Origin: Melanocharis versteri
Taxonomy: Eukaryota > Chordata > Aves > Passeriformes > Melanocharitidae
Length of the DNA: 64,000 bases
Direction of reading: 5' to 3'
Assembly (NCBI GenBank): GCA_013397845.1
Contig: VZTG01001087.1
Coordinates: 338,033-402,032, forward strand
Shown: one piece after another, positions 1 through 11,200 of the stretch
Layout of the letters: the number at the start of each line of letters is the position of its first letter
Numbering within the stretch: the first letter of the stretch is position 1
The notes under the pieces: model-generated
Told to the model about the DNA's origin: nothing
Database searches by the model: none
What the model saw: the letters and a program-made list of their open reading frames with translations, nothing else
Position numbers and translations under genes: made by a program

Positions 1-403
1 AAAAAAGACAGGTAAGAGAACCATCATTTGTTTAGCCCTGGACTTTGGTGTTGCTTACAAATGAAGTTTAAATAACAGCTGACCAAAATCATGACTCATG
101 CAGTTCTTGAGCGGTAGAAAAGAGAAACCTGGGAGGGTTTTCATTGACATTTTCAGTTCTTACCCTGAAAATAGGATATATAGCTATAAGGACTGTTCAT
201 TTAGACATGGACATTAATATGATCCTTTTATAACACCACCACAAGGAAAACTGTTGTGAGTTTAATCCCAGTTGTCTGGTCTCACCATCTCACGCAGGTA
301 AGATCTGAGACAAAAGCTGTCACAGCCTGGAAGCAAATTTAATATGAGGAAAAGTAAATTCTGGACTGTCCTAGAAAGTGGAAAGAAGAAGAAAGGAAAT
401 TAC

Positions 404-3400
404 CTGCTGTGGGTCTGCTACGATCCTGCATTTCTTTCAGTTTCTGCACTTCTTTCTTCAGTGGCTCAGCCAAGTCAGTACAGCTTAGCTGAAGATATCA
501 GGAAGAGAAGAAAAAATATGTTAGTTATTCTCCTTTTCCTGAAGTGCAAGAATCCTCATTTCTCTTCCACTCCCTGCTTTAATTGCCAATGCCCATAGAT
601 AACCCTATTTTGGGAAACTGGAACAGTAGACTCTGGCCCCAATCCTAGAATAAGAACTGCTCTAAGTTGCCAGTCTAAGGCTCAGAAACTCAGGAGAAGG
701 TGCAGCTAAACACAAAGAGCTGCAGATCCATGAAGAATATTCTTAAAAACTAATTTTGATCCTAAGGAGAGAAACCTTACAGTGGATTCAAATAAAACTG
801 CCAGAGGTTTTTACCTCAATCAATTACATCCCTCCTGGCCTTCAGCATAGCTATGAATTTCACCAAGAGAGGGATGAGCCCAAGAAGGCAAAATCTGAAC
901 TTGGGAAGACCAGAAAGCTCCCACCTGCAGAGTCAAAGGCTACATTGTTCCTCCCCCAAGACACAGAAACTCTACTGCCGTGGGTACAGCACAGTGCAGA
1001 TGTTCAGCCTGCAAACAGACGTCGAACATATCCACCATATTAATCAGAATTACCTTGCTGGAGAAGGGATTGTTGGACAAAAACGCAGCCAGGAGCTGGA
1101 TTGCATTTTTAACCACTATGACAGATTTGTCTTTGAGCCGCCCAACAGCCAGCAACACCACAGACTGAAACTGAGTCAAAGGCAGGGCCTAGAACATAAC
1201 GAGAGCACAGATGAAGTTATCAAGGAGGCCAGAGACCTGGGAAAAGTTAACTGCAGACATCTAAACTATCTCTACTAAAAAGCACAGATCATAGATTTAC
1301 AGAAGAGTCTAGGCCTCAAAAGATCTCTGGATGTATTCTGGTCCAGTCTCCACTGAAAGCAAGGATTTAAGTTATCCAGGATTCTGTTGAGTTGAGTCTT
1401 AGTATATCTGGTAATTGTGATGTTTTCCCATACCAGTGAGTGGAAAGAGGCTGTGTGCTATGCTCATTCTTCTAGTTTGTCCCGGTAACAAAGAGCAGCA
1501 TTTAATTTCCACCCCCTAGTTCCCCCACCCCTGGGATCTTTGGTCTCTTGGAAGAAACTGCAGATGCCACAGTACACAGGGACAACACGTTTCTCTGTTA
1601 AAACTTCAATCTCTGCAAACAAAAAGCAGGGCGGCAGAAATTCCCTTAGAACACACAAGAGGGGAAGAGATGACTGAGGCAGTGCCACTTCCCCAGCAGA
1701 GACCTGCCTTGCACTGAACAATGCGAGTGAAGAGCTGCAGCACGCGGCTGCGCACAAAGCTGTGGACGTCACACACGTGGGCCTGCAGCATCTCCAGGAA
1801 CTTGTCCCGAGTACCACGGGCAGCTTCCTCCAGCTGGTCACCATTCAGCACCTGCACCAGCACTTCTGCCATAGCCGCCAGAACGGCATTTCGCATCGTG
1901 TAACTCTGCCAAGACAGGAGTTGTTGAACTAGGAACAGACAAAAAGGCATGACTTGATATGCCCAGAGTTTGGGCCTTCCAAGTCCCAGGCTGCAGCCCT
2001 AAGTGAATTTTTTCAGTATGGACATTGTATTAAACTTGGGTGAACACAGCTGTGCCTGCAAGACAGAGTAACCTCTGCTATGAAGACAGGCTGAGAGTTG
2101 GTCTTGTTCAGCCTGCAGAAGAGAAGGCTCTGGGGAGGCACCTTCCAGTACCTAAAGGGGACTATGAGAGAGCTGGAGAGGGACTTTCTGCCAGGGATGC
2201 AGTGATAGGACAAGAGAGAAAGGCTTCAAAGTGAAGGTAGGTTTATATTAGATATTAGGAAGAAATTCTTTACTGAGAGTGTGGTGAGACACTTGAACAG
2301 GTTGCCCAGAGAAGCTGTGGATGCCCCATCCCTAGAACTGTTCAAGGCCAGGTTGGATGGGGATTTGAGCAACCTGGTCTAGTGGAAGGTGTCCCTGGCC
2401 ATGGTAGAGGTGTTAAGGTCCCTTCCAAACCAAACCCTGTTATCCACACAGGTTCACAGAAGCCAAGAACTGATATGAGAAACACAGCAGGTAAAAAAAA
2501 GGTAACACAATGACAAACTCAATAAGTGCTGAAGAACAAGGGACAGCAGTTGGGACCTCAGACGAGTAGGCAGTCTCCTGCTCTCCCGACATCCGATTGT
2601 GACAACCAGACAGGAGCTGTCATGGGTTCTGTTCCCTTTGCGTCTTTTAGGTAAGGGCAGAACCTATTCCATAGAGCAGGTTTTGGATACTTGAGCTCTG
2701 TGAAAGAGGTTCTGTTTTCAGACAGAAAAACTGGATAGCAGCATCTCTACCATCTGACTTTTCTGAACAGGTGACTTTGCAGAAACGTACCTCCCCATCC
2801 AAGTGAGGCAGGAGAACACTCATGTTGGAGAGCACCAGAGCGGGAATCTGTTCAGCCAGTTCAGTTATAAAGGTAGCATAACCCTTGACTCCAGAAGCTT
2901 CACGAGCCAAATCCTGGGGACATTTCTGTCCAATTTCCCTGCACAGAAAGATGAAACAAGGAATGGGGTGTCTCAAGTTGCTAGGGATAGAAGGACAAGG
3001 CTCCAGGTATTTCTCTCACCTTAGCAATTCACCCACCAGGCTTTTCAGACCATACTCTTTAGCCCAGAGGCTGACAGCCTGTGCAAACACTGGGGCTACG
3101 TGTTCAAAGTGCTGCAGCATCTGTGTGATCTTCAGAGTGGCACCTTTCACACGTGAGAAGGAAGAACGAGGTCAGGGAAAGTAACTCGGAATGGCTTCAG
3201 GAAGAAGGCAGAAGAGCGGGAACTCACTGAACATGTGGTCACAGTGAACCAGAGCTGCAGCAAGCAGATGTGTCACAGCCTCCCGCGTGACCCGGTACCT
3301 CTGAAGGCCGATACTTGGATTCTCCAGGATACGGTAGCAGCTTCCCGTCATTAAGCTAAAACCACAGAAGACAGACAGCAAACCTCACTATCACAACTTG

Positions 3401-5436
3401 CATAGACATCATTCTAGCACACTACACATTTCTATTTGAGAGATTCTCCAGCATCTTCTAAAAATTAGCAAACATCTGAATTTTTTGAGGCCTACGTGAG
3501 GAAAGGAAGTGATTTCTATACACATTGCTTTTGCCTCGAGCTGAGGTTTCCTCTGTTTCCCAATGATGTGCACCCCACGGAGGGCTGTAATACCACTTCT
3601 CTGGTAGATTTATCATTTAACGTTTTATCCCTCAGAACCAGTCACTCATTCCACATATACACCTGCACACACCCATACCTGACAAACTCTTCTTCCACTG
3701 CTAAACCACCCCAAAGCTGACGGAGATCCAGCTGCAGCAGCTGTGTAAGCAGCCGTAAAAGCGGCTCCCTCTCCTCTTCCCACAAGGATCCAGAAGCCTT
3801 GGCATGGTTCTTCCTGTTCTAGAAAGGAGATTACACAGTGAGATACATCAGCAGCTTCACAACATACAAAAACCCATCACTACCCTGCTTCCTTCAAAAT
3901 ATAAAGTCTGTTAAATTGTACAGCATTAAGAGACACACAGTGAGATGTGTGAGATCACAGTGGATTGTTTTTCCCCAATTCTTCTCTCTCAGCTCAGGCT
4001 AGCATCAGTGCCTCGTGTGGTTTAAGGATTATACCTGCATCCACCACCACCATCTCTGCCCATAGAAAGGAAATCTTGAGAAAATACTGGCACACTAAGT
4101 TCCAGCCAGAAACCAAAGAGTGAAATAGAAAGGCCTGGGCATCCAAGTCCCTGCTGATGTTTAGACACGATTGTCCCTTTGGCTGTTTTCCACGCACAGT
4201 TTCACAGAAGCACCAGTGCTCCACATTAAGCACTGCTCTTGCTGGCATCACGTTTATATAAACTCAGCTATAACATCTGTCAGATACCAGAGTTCAGCAA
4301 GCTTAAAACTTTATTCTGACTTGCATCACCTTTTCCCCAGTCCCCCCACCTACCTTCCTACCAGGATCTGCCTCCGAACAACTGTTCTTGCAGGTTTCCA
4401 TTTCAAAGGCATCCATCAGGCCAGTCAGCAAATAGCAGTTCATCTTAAGAGCATTGAGGTGAGCAGCACGGTCTGCATGGCTCAGCCCAGAGTTGCTCAA
4501 GATAGTAGGAAGTTCATTGGAGTGACGAGACACCACTGAGGAGAAGCAGAAAGTCATGAGCACTCCTTGCCAGGTCCCTCAGCCATCCTCTCTTTGGGAG
4601 GTTTAGAGCAGTCATCAGATTACCAAAGATGTGTGCTCACATCTCACCAGCTGTAACATGGGCTGCCCCCTGCAACCCAAACCTTGGGTATGCTGTCTTG
4701 TCCTATCCCCACAGCCCTCCGTCAGCCCAGAGAAACACTCGCTCTGAGCTGATACATCCCACAGATGTATTTTCCGGGGACATGGGCAAGAGGATTTTCT
4801 GTCGGTCTGCCCTTACAGCGAACGTGCACAACTCAGCATCGTCCACCAAGATTACAGACCCGTATGACAGGAGTGGGCTGAGGGTACAGCCCAGCTGGCC
4901 GAGTCACATTAGCCTTTATATCATCATTGAGCTGCCAAAGGAAAACAACCTCTCCGTCAGTCCTGCGTCGGCCGGAAACAGCGGGTACCCACCCTGCATC
5001 ATCAGCTCCAGCGCGTCCTCCTTGACAGCCGCGCCCACGGTTCGGAAGTGGCTGCGGGGCAAACACAGGGCGTAAGGGCGGCGAGCAAAGAGCGCCTGGC
5101 AGAGGGGCGAGCGCCCGCCCGTGCGGCCCCTCCCGCCCCGTACTCACTGCAGCACGCTGTACACGCAGTCGAAGTGCTCCAGCACGGCCAGCGCGCCCCG
5201 CGCACGGAAGGCGGCCCGGAAAGCTGCAGGAAAACACGGAGAGAGGCAGGGGGGAGAGCCGTGAGCCGGCGGCAGGAGCGGGCCCGACCGGGCGGGGGTG
5301 CGGGGACACCTTACCTGCGAGTGCGGGCGGCAGCTCGCGGGCGGGCAGCACCTCCTGCACCACGTAGCGCCCGGGGCCGCCGTCCCGCAGCAGATCGGCG
5401 GCGGCGAGGGGCAGGTGGAACTCCGGCACCTCCGCC
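404..5436 (-). CDS. NCAPD2: NCAPD2, condensin I subunit D2 (N-terminal exons, partial)
   Basis: This is the HEAT-repeat, non-SMC subunit of condensin I, which compacts mitotic chromosomes. I could join eleven coding exons in frame, listed 5' to 3' on the minus strand: 5436-5315, 5223-5148, 5051-4993, 4535-4354, 3818-3679, 3355-3228, 3143-3020, 2938-2791, 1905-1708, 1188-1054 and 488-404. The phases agree at every junction, and the product, about 465 residues, aligns from memory to roughly the first third of human NCAPD2. Landmarks include EFHLPL near the N-terminus, HLNALKMNCY, REIGQKCPQ, MRNAVLAAMAE and FVRSRVLQLFTRIVQ. The start codon falls in the single-N gap at 5437; the next codons read A-E-V-P-E-F-H. 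The intron after 1708 appears to start with GC. The rest of the gene lies beyond position 1. A CR1 fragment sits in the intron between 1905 and 2791. The gene is head-to-head with MRPL51, as in human. Confidence 0.93.
2058..2455 (+). repeat. CR1 LINE 3' fragment (sense)
   Basis: It lies in an NCAPD2 intron. It begins near gacaggctgagagttggt with ttcagcctgcagaagagaag, contains ttaggaagaaattctttac and gttgcccagagaagctgtgg, and ends near aaggtcccttccaaacc. This is the order of blocks seen in the CR1 3' end. It is 5' truncated and diverged. Confidence 0.88.
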
Positions 5437-5437
5437 N
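5437..5437. other. Single-N assembly gap at the MRPL51/NCAPD2 promoter
   Basis: One N separates the first coding codons of NCAPD2 (minus) from the truncated 5' exon of MRPL51 (plus). Both start codons and the shared promoter are absent, so the N must stand for a gap of unknown length and not one ambiguous base. The flanks are very GC-rich. Confidence 0.85.
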
Positions 5438-5439
5438 CG

Positions 5440-5946
5440 CCCCTGGCAGGGCTCTCCCGGCCCATCCACATCAGGGAGCCGCCCAAGCGCAAGCCGGTAG
5501 ATCGGTGGACGAAGAAGCGGGCCTTGTTCGGGGTGTATGATAACGTGGGGATCCTGGGTAAGGCACACACCCGGCCCGCACCTCCCCTGCGCTGTGGGCC
5601 CGGGCAGGAGGGGAGGGGGGCTGGACTCACCTGCGGGCTGGCGCCTCTGCCAGCAGCGACAGGGCGGGGATGGTTTGGGCCGGCCGCCCTGGGAACGGCC
5701 TTCTCCAGTGCCTGGCTTCATCTGTCTCTGTCTGCTGTCCTGTTCTCAGGCGGCTTCCAGATCCACCCGAAGAATCTCATCATGGGGCCCACTTGGCTGC
5801 GAGGCTGGCGGGGGAACGAGCTGCAGAGGTGCATCCGCAAGAAGCAGATGGTGGGCGATCGGATGTTTGCAGAGGACTTTCACAAACTCAACAAGAGGAT
5901 CCGGTACTTGTACAAGCGCTTCAATCGCACCGGCAAGCACCGCTAA
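5440..5946 (+). CDS. MRPL51: MRPL51, mitochondrial large ribosomal subunit protein mL51 (5' truncated)
   Basis: This is a structural protein of the mitochondrial 39S ribosomal subunit. Two coding exons are visible: 5440-5557 (open toward the gap) and 5750-5946, joined by a GT-AG intron in phase 1, with TAA at 5944-5946. The visible 104 residues contain the diagnostic stretches KKRALFGVYDNVGILG, GPTWLRGWRGNELQRCIRKK and LNKRIRYLYKRFNR. The human protein is 128 residues, so about 24 N-terminal residues, covering most of the mitochondrial targeting peptide, are lost in the gap at 5437. A sequence resembling an acceptor (ctggcag ending at 5449) leaves open whether the first part is exon or intron. 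An AATAAA follows 49 bp after the stop. The gene is divergent from NCAPD2 and on the same strand as VAMP1, as in human. Confidence 0.93.
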   Translation, partial: PLAGLSRPIHIREPPKRKPVDRWTKKRALFGVYDNVGILGKAHTRPAPPLRCGPGQEGRGAGLTCGLAPLPAATGRGWFGPAALGTAFSSAWLHLSLSAVLFSGGFQIHPKNLIMGPTWLRGWRGNELQRCIRKKQMVGDRMFAEDFHKLNKRIRYLYKRFNRTGKHR

Positions 5947-5994
5947 GGAACAGCAGTGGCTTCAGCATGTGGAGTGTAGTGGCATTGCAGTCAA

Positions 5995-6000
5995 AATAAA
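5995..6000 (+). terminator. MRPL51 polyadenylation signal AATAAA
   Basis: A canonical AATAAA hexamer lies 49 bp downstream of the MRPL51 stop codon. Its position fits a short 3' UTR typical of mitochondrial ribosomal protein genes. Confidence 0.8.
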
Positions 6001-7020
6001 GCCAGCTTTCACACAATTGAGTTCCTGGTGCTTTCTACAACCTTTGCTGCGTATTTCTACCCTGGTCCCAAGGTCCTGCTGCTGCTCCAGGCCTGAGCTC
6101 CTTTGTGCCCCCTCAGTCATTTCTGACATACTTCTTGCAGGCATCTGTTCCAGCCTGCATCCATGAACTTGACCCTTTGGTCCTCTGCTTTTTTGACCAG
6201 GCTTCTAGCATCCTTTCAGTCTCTGAGCCCCAGGTTCACACATCTAACATGACAATTCCAGTATACTCCAGCTTAGATTTTTCCTCATAGCCAAATTTTT
6301 CAAGTTAGTGCCACAAGGTCCTGCTAATATGTCTTCCTGCCCACTGCTTTCCCTTTGCTCTCTACTCATCTGTGATTAACTGTGAATGATCCAAATATTA
6401 CTTGAAATGCATCAAAACTGTCTTAAGAATGGGATTTGTATCATTCCATACTTGTGATGACTTGATCCCCTACTAATGACACTTAATGACCAAATGGTCT
6501 TTTGTTTATAACTTAGGCAGGACTTGCAAAGTAATTTCAGTACTTAAATGTTTTTTAAAACTGTAGCTTCTGGTTTTCGGTAATTGTTGCCAGTTCCTTT
6601 AGAGGAGAAGTTACCGTGAGTCACAGCTGGCATCCCTCTAGTCCAACATCGCACCACTGTACACTTGGGAAAAATCCATAGGATGAGCAGGCATTTGCAT
6701 ACCAATTCTGCCTCAGTCGGTAATTTAGCTGCTAAGTAATTGGGGAGTTATCTGCTGACTTGATGTAGCTTGCTACAGAGCAATGCTGCTCTGTCTCCAA
6801 AAGCGTTTGGTTGGAAGTGGCAGGGAGTGAATGAAAAAGCTTTCTTTAGGCCTAAACCTGAGGAAAGTGAAGGCAAACTCTCTGTTTAAACAGCTGAAGT
6901 CCACATTCTCAGGAGCAGGGTGGCAGACCTGTGGGACTTGCCAAAAGGTGTTGTGGATTCAGGAAGTGTGCACGGATCCAAGTGGAGACTGAGAAGGTAT
7001 AGCAAATCCTTGACTGAAAA
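6001..7020. other. MRPL51-VAMP1 intergenic region, no gene seen
   Basis: About 1 kb of single-copy DNA of moderate AT content. I saw no exon with conserved coding content, no RNA gene and no recognisable repeat. It leads directly into the first copy of the 855-bp duplicated segment. Confidence 0.6.
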
Positions 7021-7875
7021 TATGTTGGAAACTGGAAAAGTATCAGAGAAAGCATCTTGTACCCTTTGTCATCTCTTATTTCCTGAGCACCAACCTGGCA
7101 AGGGCTCTGTGGCCACTACTTCCATAAGCTCAAACTTATTTGCAGTGGTTATTGGAATGGTCCTCAGGCTGCAGTGTAAAGGCTGCCAGGCTACAGAAGC
7201 TCCTTCCTCAACTCGTCCCTTCTGTGTGAAGGCAGAGTTCAAAAACCTGGAGTTCTGAGGTCGTTGCTGGTCTGCTCCTATCTGCAAATCACCTGTCTCT
7301 AGTCACAACGCTGCATTACGTCTTCACCTTGTAACCACGATCTTCTAGTTACCATGCTGTAGTCGGTAACATATCTGTGTTGTGTACCTAATAATCCATG
7401 AGATTTGACACTAAAAACTTATATGAACATTGTGCATCACCGTATGGAAGGAAAAGGTAGTGTAAGTATGAGCCCACGCTTGTCACTCTACTTACCATGC
7501 AAAATTCTGTATGAAGAGTCTTCTTGTTCCAGTACAATCCTGACCCCTTTTTTTGTCCTGAATTGAAGAATCTCCCCTTCTGATCCAGCAGGCTTCTCCA
7601 GACATTTAGACGGAAAAACCCCGAACACATTGCTCTTCTTGGGGCTGCTGTGGGAGCCTCATTCCTCCCAGCAGGCTGCAGAAGCTCGATCGGGGCTTGT
7701 TCAGGTTCCCTTTCGTGCCGTGCTGTATGGTGGAAGTGGGCCAGCGACACCATCTCTTAATTGCAAGGACAGCGGCTTAGCCAGAGCCAACAGACACACT
7801 GCGGAGGTGGGATTTCGGGAGCGCGCCGCAGCCCCCACCACAGCGGCGCCAGCCGGGCTGGCCTCCAAGAGGAAG
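7021..7875. repeat. 855-bp direct duplication, copy 1 (probable assembly artefact)
   Basis: This segment matches 8296-9150 base for base at an offset of 1275, apart from about three substitutions (near 7040, 7263 and 7400). It ends at the N at 7876. Near-identity, an edge exactly at an N and the lack of any mobile-element signature suggest two overlapping contigs or haplotypes that were not merged. It has no convincing coding content. Confidence 0.85.
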
Positions 7876-8295
7876 NGCTAACATTATGGCCGTTTCCGCA
7901 GGGCGCGGAGCGCTGATTGGCTGAGGAGGAACCCGGGGCGGTGCCGATCCGCCGCTCCCGGCGAAGCAACTTTTGATTGGCTGGTGGCTCTGTGGGCGGG
8001 GTCCCGCCCGTTATAAGTGCGGGGTCCCGGCGCTCGGGGGCTGTCGGTGCGAAGCCCCGTGCCCGGTACCGTGTGGGTCGCTCCGGTCCGGCCATGTGAG
8101 TGTCCGCCCGCCCGCCCGGCCGTGGGCGAGCTGCGGTGGGCGCGGCGCGGGGGTGGTGGCTGGAGCGTGGGGGAGTGGGGTCAGTGCGGAGCCCGCGTCC
8201 TGGCCGGCGGCGGTGGGGTCGGGTGGCGCATTGCAGCAGCCGCAGGCAGGGCTGCCCGCACCGCCCCCGGGCGGTCCTGCTCCCCCGCCGACTGN
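7876..8295. other. 418-bp GC-rich contig bounded by single Ns
   Basis: Ns at 7876 and 8295 bracket 418 bp of GC-rich, CpG-rich sequence wedged between the two copies of the 855-bp duplication. It carries promoter elements and the probable first exon of VAMP1. Because the flanking contigs overlap each other, its exact placement cannot be right as drawn, although its content fits this locus. Confidence 0.75.
7912..8045 (+). promoter_or_regulatory. VAMP1: Probable VAMP1 core promoter
   Basis: Two inverted CCAAT boxes (gattggct at 7915-7922 and 7975-7982), a GC box (gtgggcggggt around 7992-8002) and a TATA-like ttataagt at 8011-8018 lie in promoter-like order. They sit about 75-180 bp upstream of the candidate start codon at 8094. 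A transcription start near 8040 would give a 5' UTR of about 50 nt. The elements are seen directly; assigning them to VAMP1 depends on the exon 1 call. Confidence 0.55.
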
Positions 8296-11200
8296 TATGT
8301 TGGAAACTGGAAAACTATCAGAGAAAGCATCTTGTACCCTTTGTCATCTCTTATTTCCTGAGCACCAACCTGGCAAGGGCTCTGTGGCCACTACTTCCAT
8401 AAGCTCAAACTTATTTGCAGTGGTTATTGGAATGGTCCTCAGGCTGCAGTGTAAAGGCTGCCAGGCTACAGAAGCTCCTTCCTCAACTCGTCCCTTCTGT
8501 GTGAAGGCAGAGTTCAAAAACCTGGAGTTCTGAGGTCATTGCTGGTCTGCTCCTATCTGCAAATCACCTGTCTCTAGTCACAACGCTGCATTACGTCTTC
8601 ACCTTGTAACCACGATCTTCTAGTTACCATGCTGTAGTCGGTAACATATCTGTGTTGTGTACCTAATAATCCATGAGATCTGACACTAAAAACTTATATG
8701 AACATTGTGCATCACCGTATGGAAGGAAAAGGTAGTGTAAGTATGAGCCCACGCTTGTCACTCTACTTACCATGCAAAATTCTGTATGAAGAGTCTTCTT
8801 GTTCCAGTACAATCCTGACCCCTTTTTTTGTCCTGAATTGAAGAATCTCCCCTTCTGATCCAGCAGGCTTCTCCAGACATTTAGACGGAAAAACCCCGAA
8901 CACATTGCTCTTCTTGGGGCTGCTGTGGGAGCCTCATTCCTCCCAGCAGGCTGCAGAAGCTCGATCGGGGCTTGTTCAGGTTCCCTTTCGTGCCGTGCTG
9001 TATGGTGGAAGTGGGCCAGCGACACCATCTCTTAATTGCAAGGACAGCGGCTTAGCCAGAGCCAACAGACACACTGCGGAGGTGGGATTTCGGGAGCGCG
9101 CCGCAGCCCCCACCACAGCGGCGCCAGCCGGGCTGGCCTCCAAGAGGAAGGCCGAACGGGTGGGGCGGAGTCAGCGCCGGGCACCCCCGGGCACCCCCGG
9201 CACCCCGGGCACTCCCAGCACCCCCGGGCACCCCCGGGCACTCCCGGGCACCCCGGGCACTCCCGGGCACTCCCGGCCGGGCACAGCGGGACTTCCGCAG
9301 GGGGCGGGGCCGGATCGGGGGCGGGGCGCAGGGCGCTGCTCCCATTGGGCCGCCCAGCCCGGTGGCTGCCGTGTCCCCCCGGGTGTCCCCGCGCTGCCTC
9401 CCTGTCCCTCTTCCCGCACCTTCCTTCCCCGTCTCCTGGTCACCTCCGTGCGGCCGGGTCGCTGTTCCCGCCGGGCGGCCGCAGTGCTTGGCGCGGCCGC
9501 ACCCGCAAGCTCCTTCGGCGAGGGGCTGGTTCCATTCCCGCTGCCCCCCTGGGCTTGCCCCTGCTTCGGGCTCTCCCACGAGCCCGCCTGCTCCCGCTCC
9601 GGCGGGATGCAGGGAGGCTGCGGGCTCCCGAGGCTGCTGCCAGCGCTGCTCCAGCCGGGGGACACTGGGGTTCGTGTGGATTTGGGGGGGGCTCTCTCTC
9701 GAGCGGCTGAGATTTCTCTTCGCTCATGTGTGTGTTCCCTTAGGTCTGACCCAGCCCAGCCGCCTGCTCCCGGGGCTCCCGAAGGAGGGGCTCCCGAAGG
9801 AGGCGCTCCCGAAGGGGCAGCCCCCGGTGGGGGTCCCCCCGGGGCTCCCCCCAATCTGAGCAGCAACCGCCGCCTGCAGCAGACGCAGGCCCAAGTGCAG
9901 GAGGTCAGTAGCTCGGCCAGCCCTCGACCATTCCCTGGTGGATGCCTGGACTCTTCTCCCACTGCTCTGCAGCAGCGATGTTCTTGACCGGTGTCTGTCG
10001 CTGACGGGGTGGCTCCTTTTGTCATCCCAAAGCCAGAAATTAATTAATGCTCAGTACTCAAAAACAGGGTGGCAAACCTATTAAAGAGGCTGGAGGAGAG
10101 ATTGCTTTGTGTTTAAAAGCCACTTAATTCCAGATACGACTTCCAAAGACCAGGCTTGTTAGATTCTTTTGGCACCTCGCCACCGTGTATCTCGTATGGA
10201 AATAAAGCTGTACAGCATCCAGGACAGCTCGTGATCCCTGCGGGCTGCTTCCAGGGAGCAGTGTGTGCAGTGGAGTGGGGGAACCCTCGCCTGGCTTCCC
10301 GGGATCAGTGTCGGTGGCTTGGCTGCTGACGCGCAGTAGCGCCTTGGTGCCTCACCGGGGCAGCAACATGAAGCTCAAAAGTTAATTTTGCAGCTCTCGG
10401 GGAGGGAGCGTATGACTCCTCTCATGAGGAGTGGGGCTTTGGCTCGCTGCTGGAATGGAGAGCTCTTAAAAGCAGATGAGAATGTGAGGCTGAGGACCTG
10501 GTTGAAAGTGTACTTGAACTGAATTTTAATAGTGAGTCTCGGGTTTTTTTTGTTTTTTTTTTTTAATTTCAAAGTAGGCAGTGACTTGAAATGACTTCTT
10601 CCTTACCCTGATCTTCCCCCTCCTCCTTGCTTATGTTTTTTGTTTGTTAGTATTGCAAAATCAGTTATTGGCTAAGTTACTGCTCTTGCTTTTTCGACTG
10701 TCTTTACCAATATAACTGCTCCTACTGTTCTTCCTTCTGCAGGTGGTTGATATAATGTGTGTAAACGTAGACAAAGTGCTGCAACGAGATGAGAAGCTGT
10801 CAGAGCTGGATGACCGGGCAGATGCACTGCAGGCCGGCGCCTCAGTATTTGAAAGTAGCGCAGCAAAACTCAAAAGGAAGTACTGGTGGAAGAACTGCAA
10901 GGTGAGTTTCCTAGTGCCATGATCTCCTTCCTCAGGAGGGAACTGGGCTATTCCTCTCCTGCAGGGCTTTGCAAGTATAGCTGGGGCTTAGTAACTATTT
11001 TGAATGCTTAAGATTCTTTCACTGTGGGAAGGCTCTGAGGCCTTGGCTGTCGTGCCTTCAGGGCCTGGCTTATGTTCCCTGGCTGTCAGGAAGGATGTGA
11101 ACTTGTCAATCTGTTCTGAGTATTGCTCTTGGACAATCTTTTTCTCCAGATGATGATCATGATGGGAGTGATCGGTGCCCTTGTGGTGGTGGTGATTGCA

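Noticed and set aside
7388..9028. Identical 121-codon minus-strand frames in both 855-bp copies, suggesting a duplicated gene
   Set aside because: They are the same sequence counted twice through the assembly duplication, and the product resembles nothing known.
8905..9987. Plus-strand open frame of 360 codons through the VAMP1 5' region
   Set aside because: It runs through the duplicated segment, the minisatellite and an intron; its only true coding part is VAMP1 exon 2 (9744-9903).
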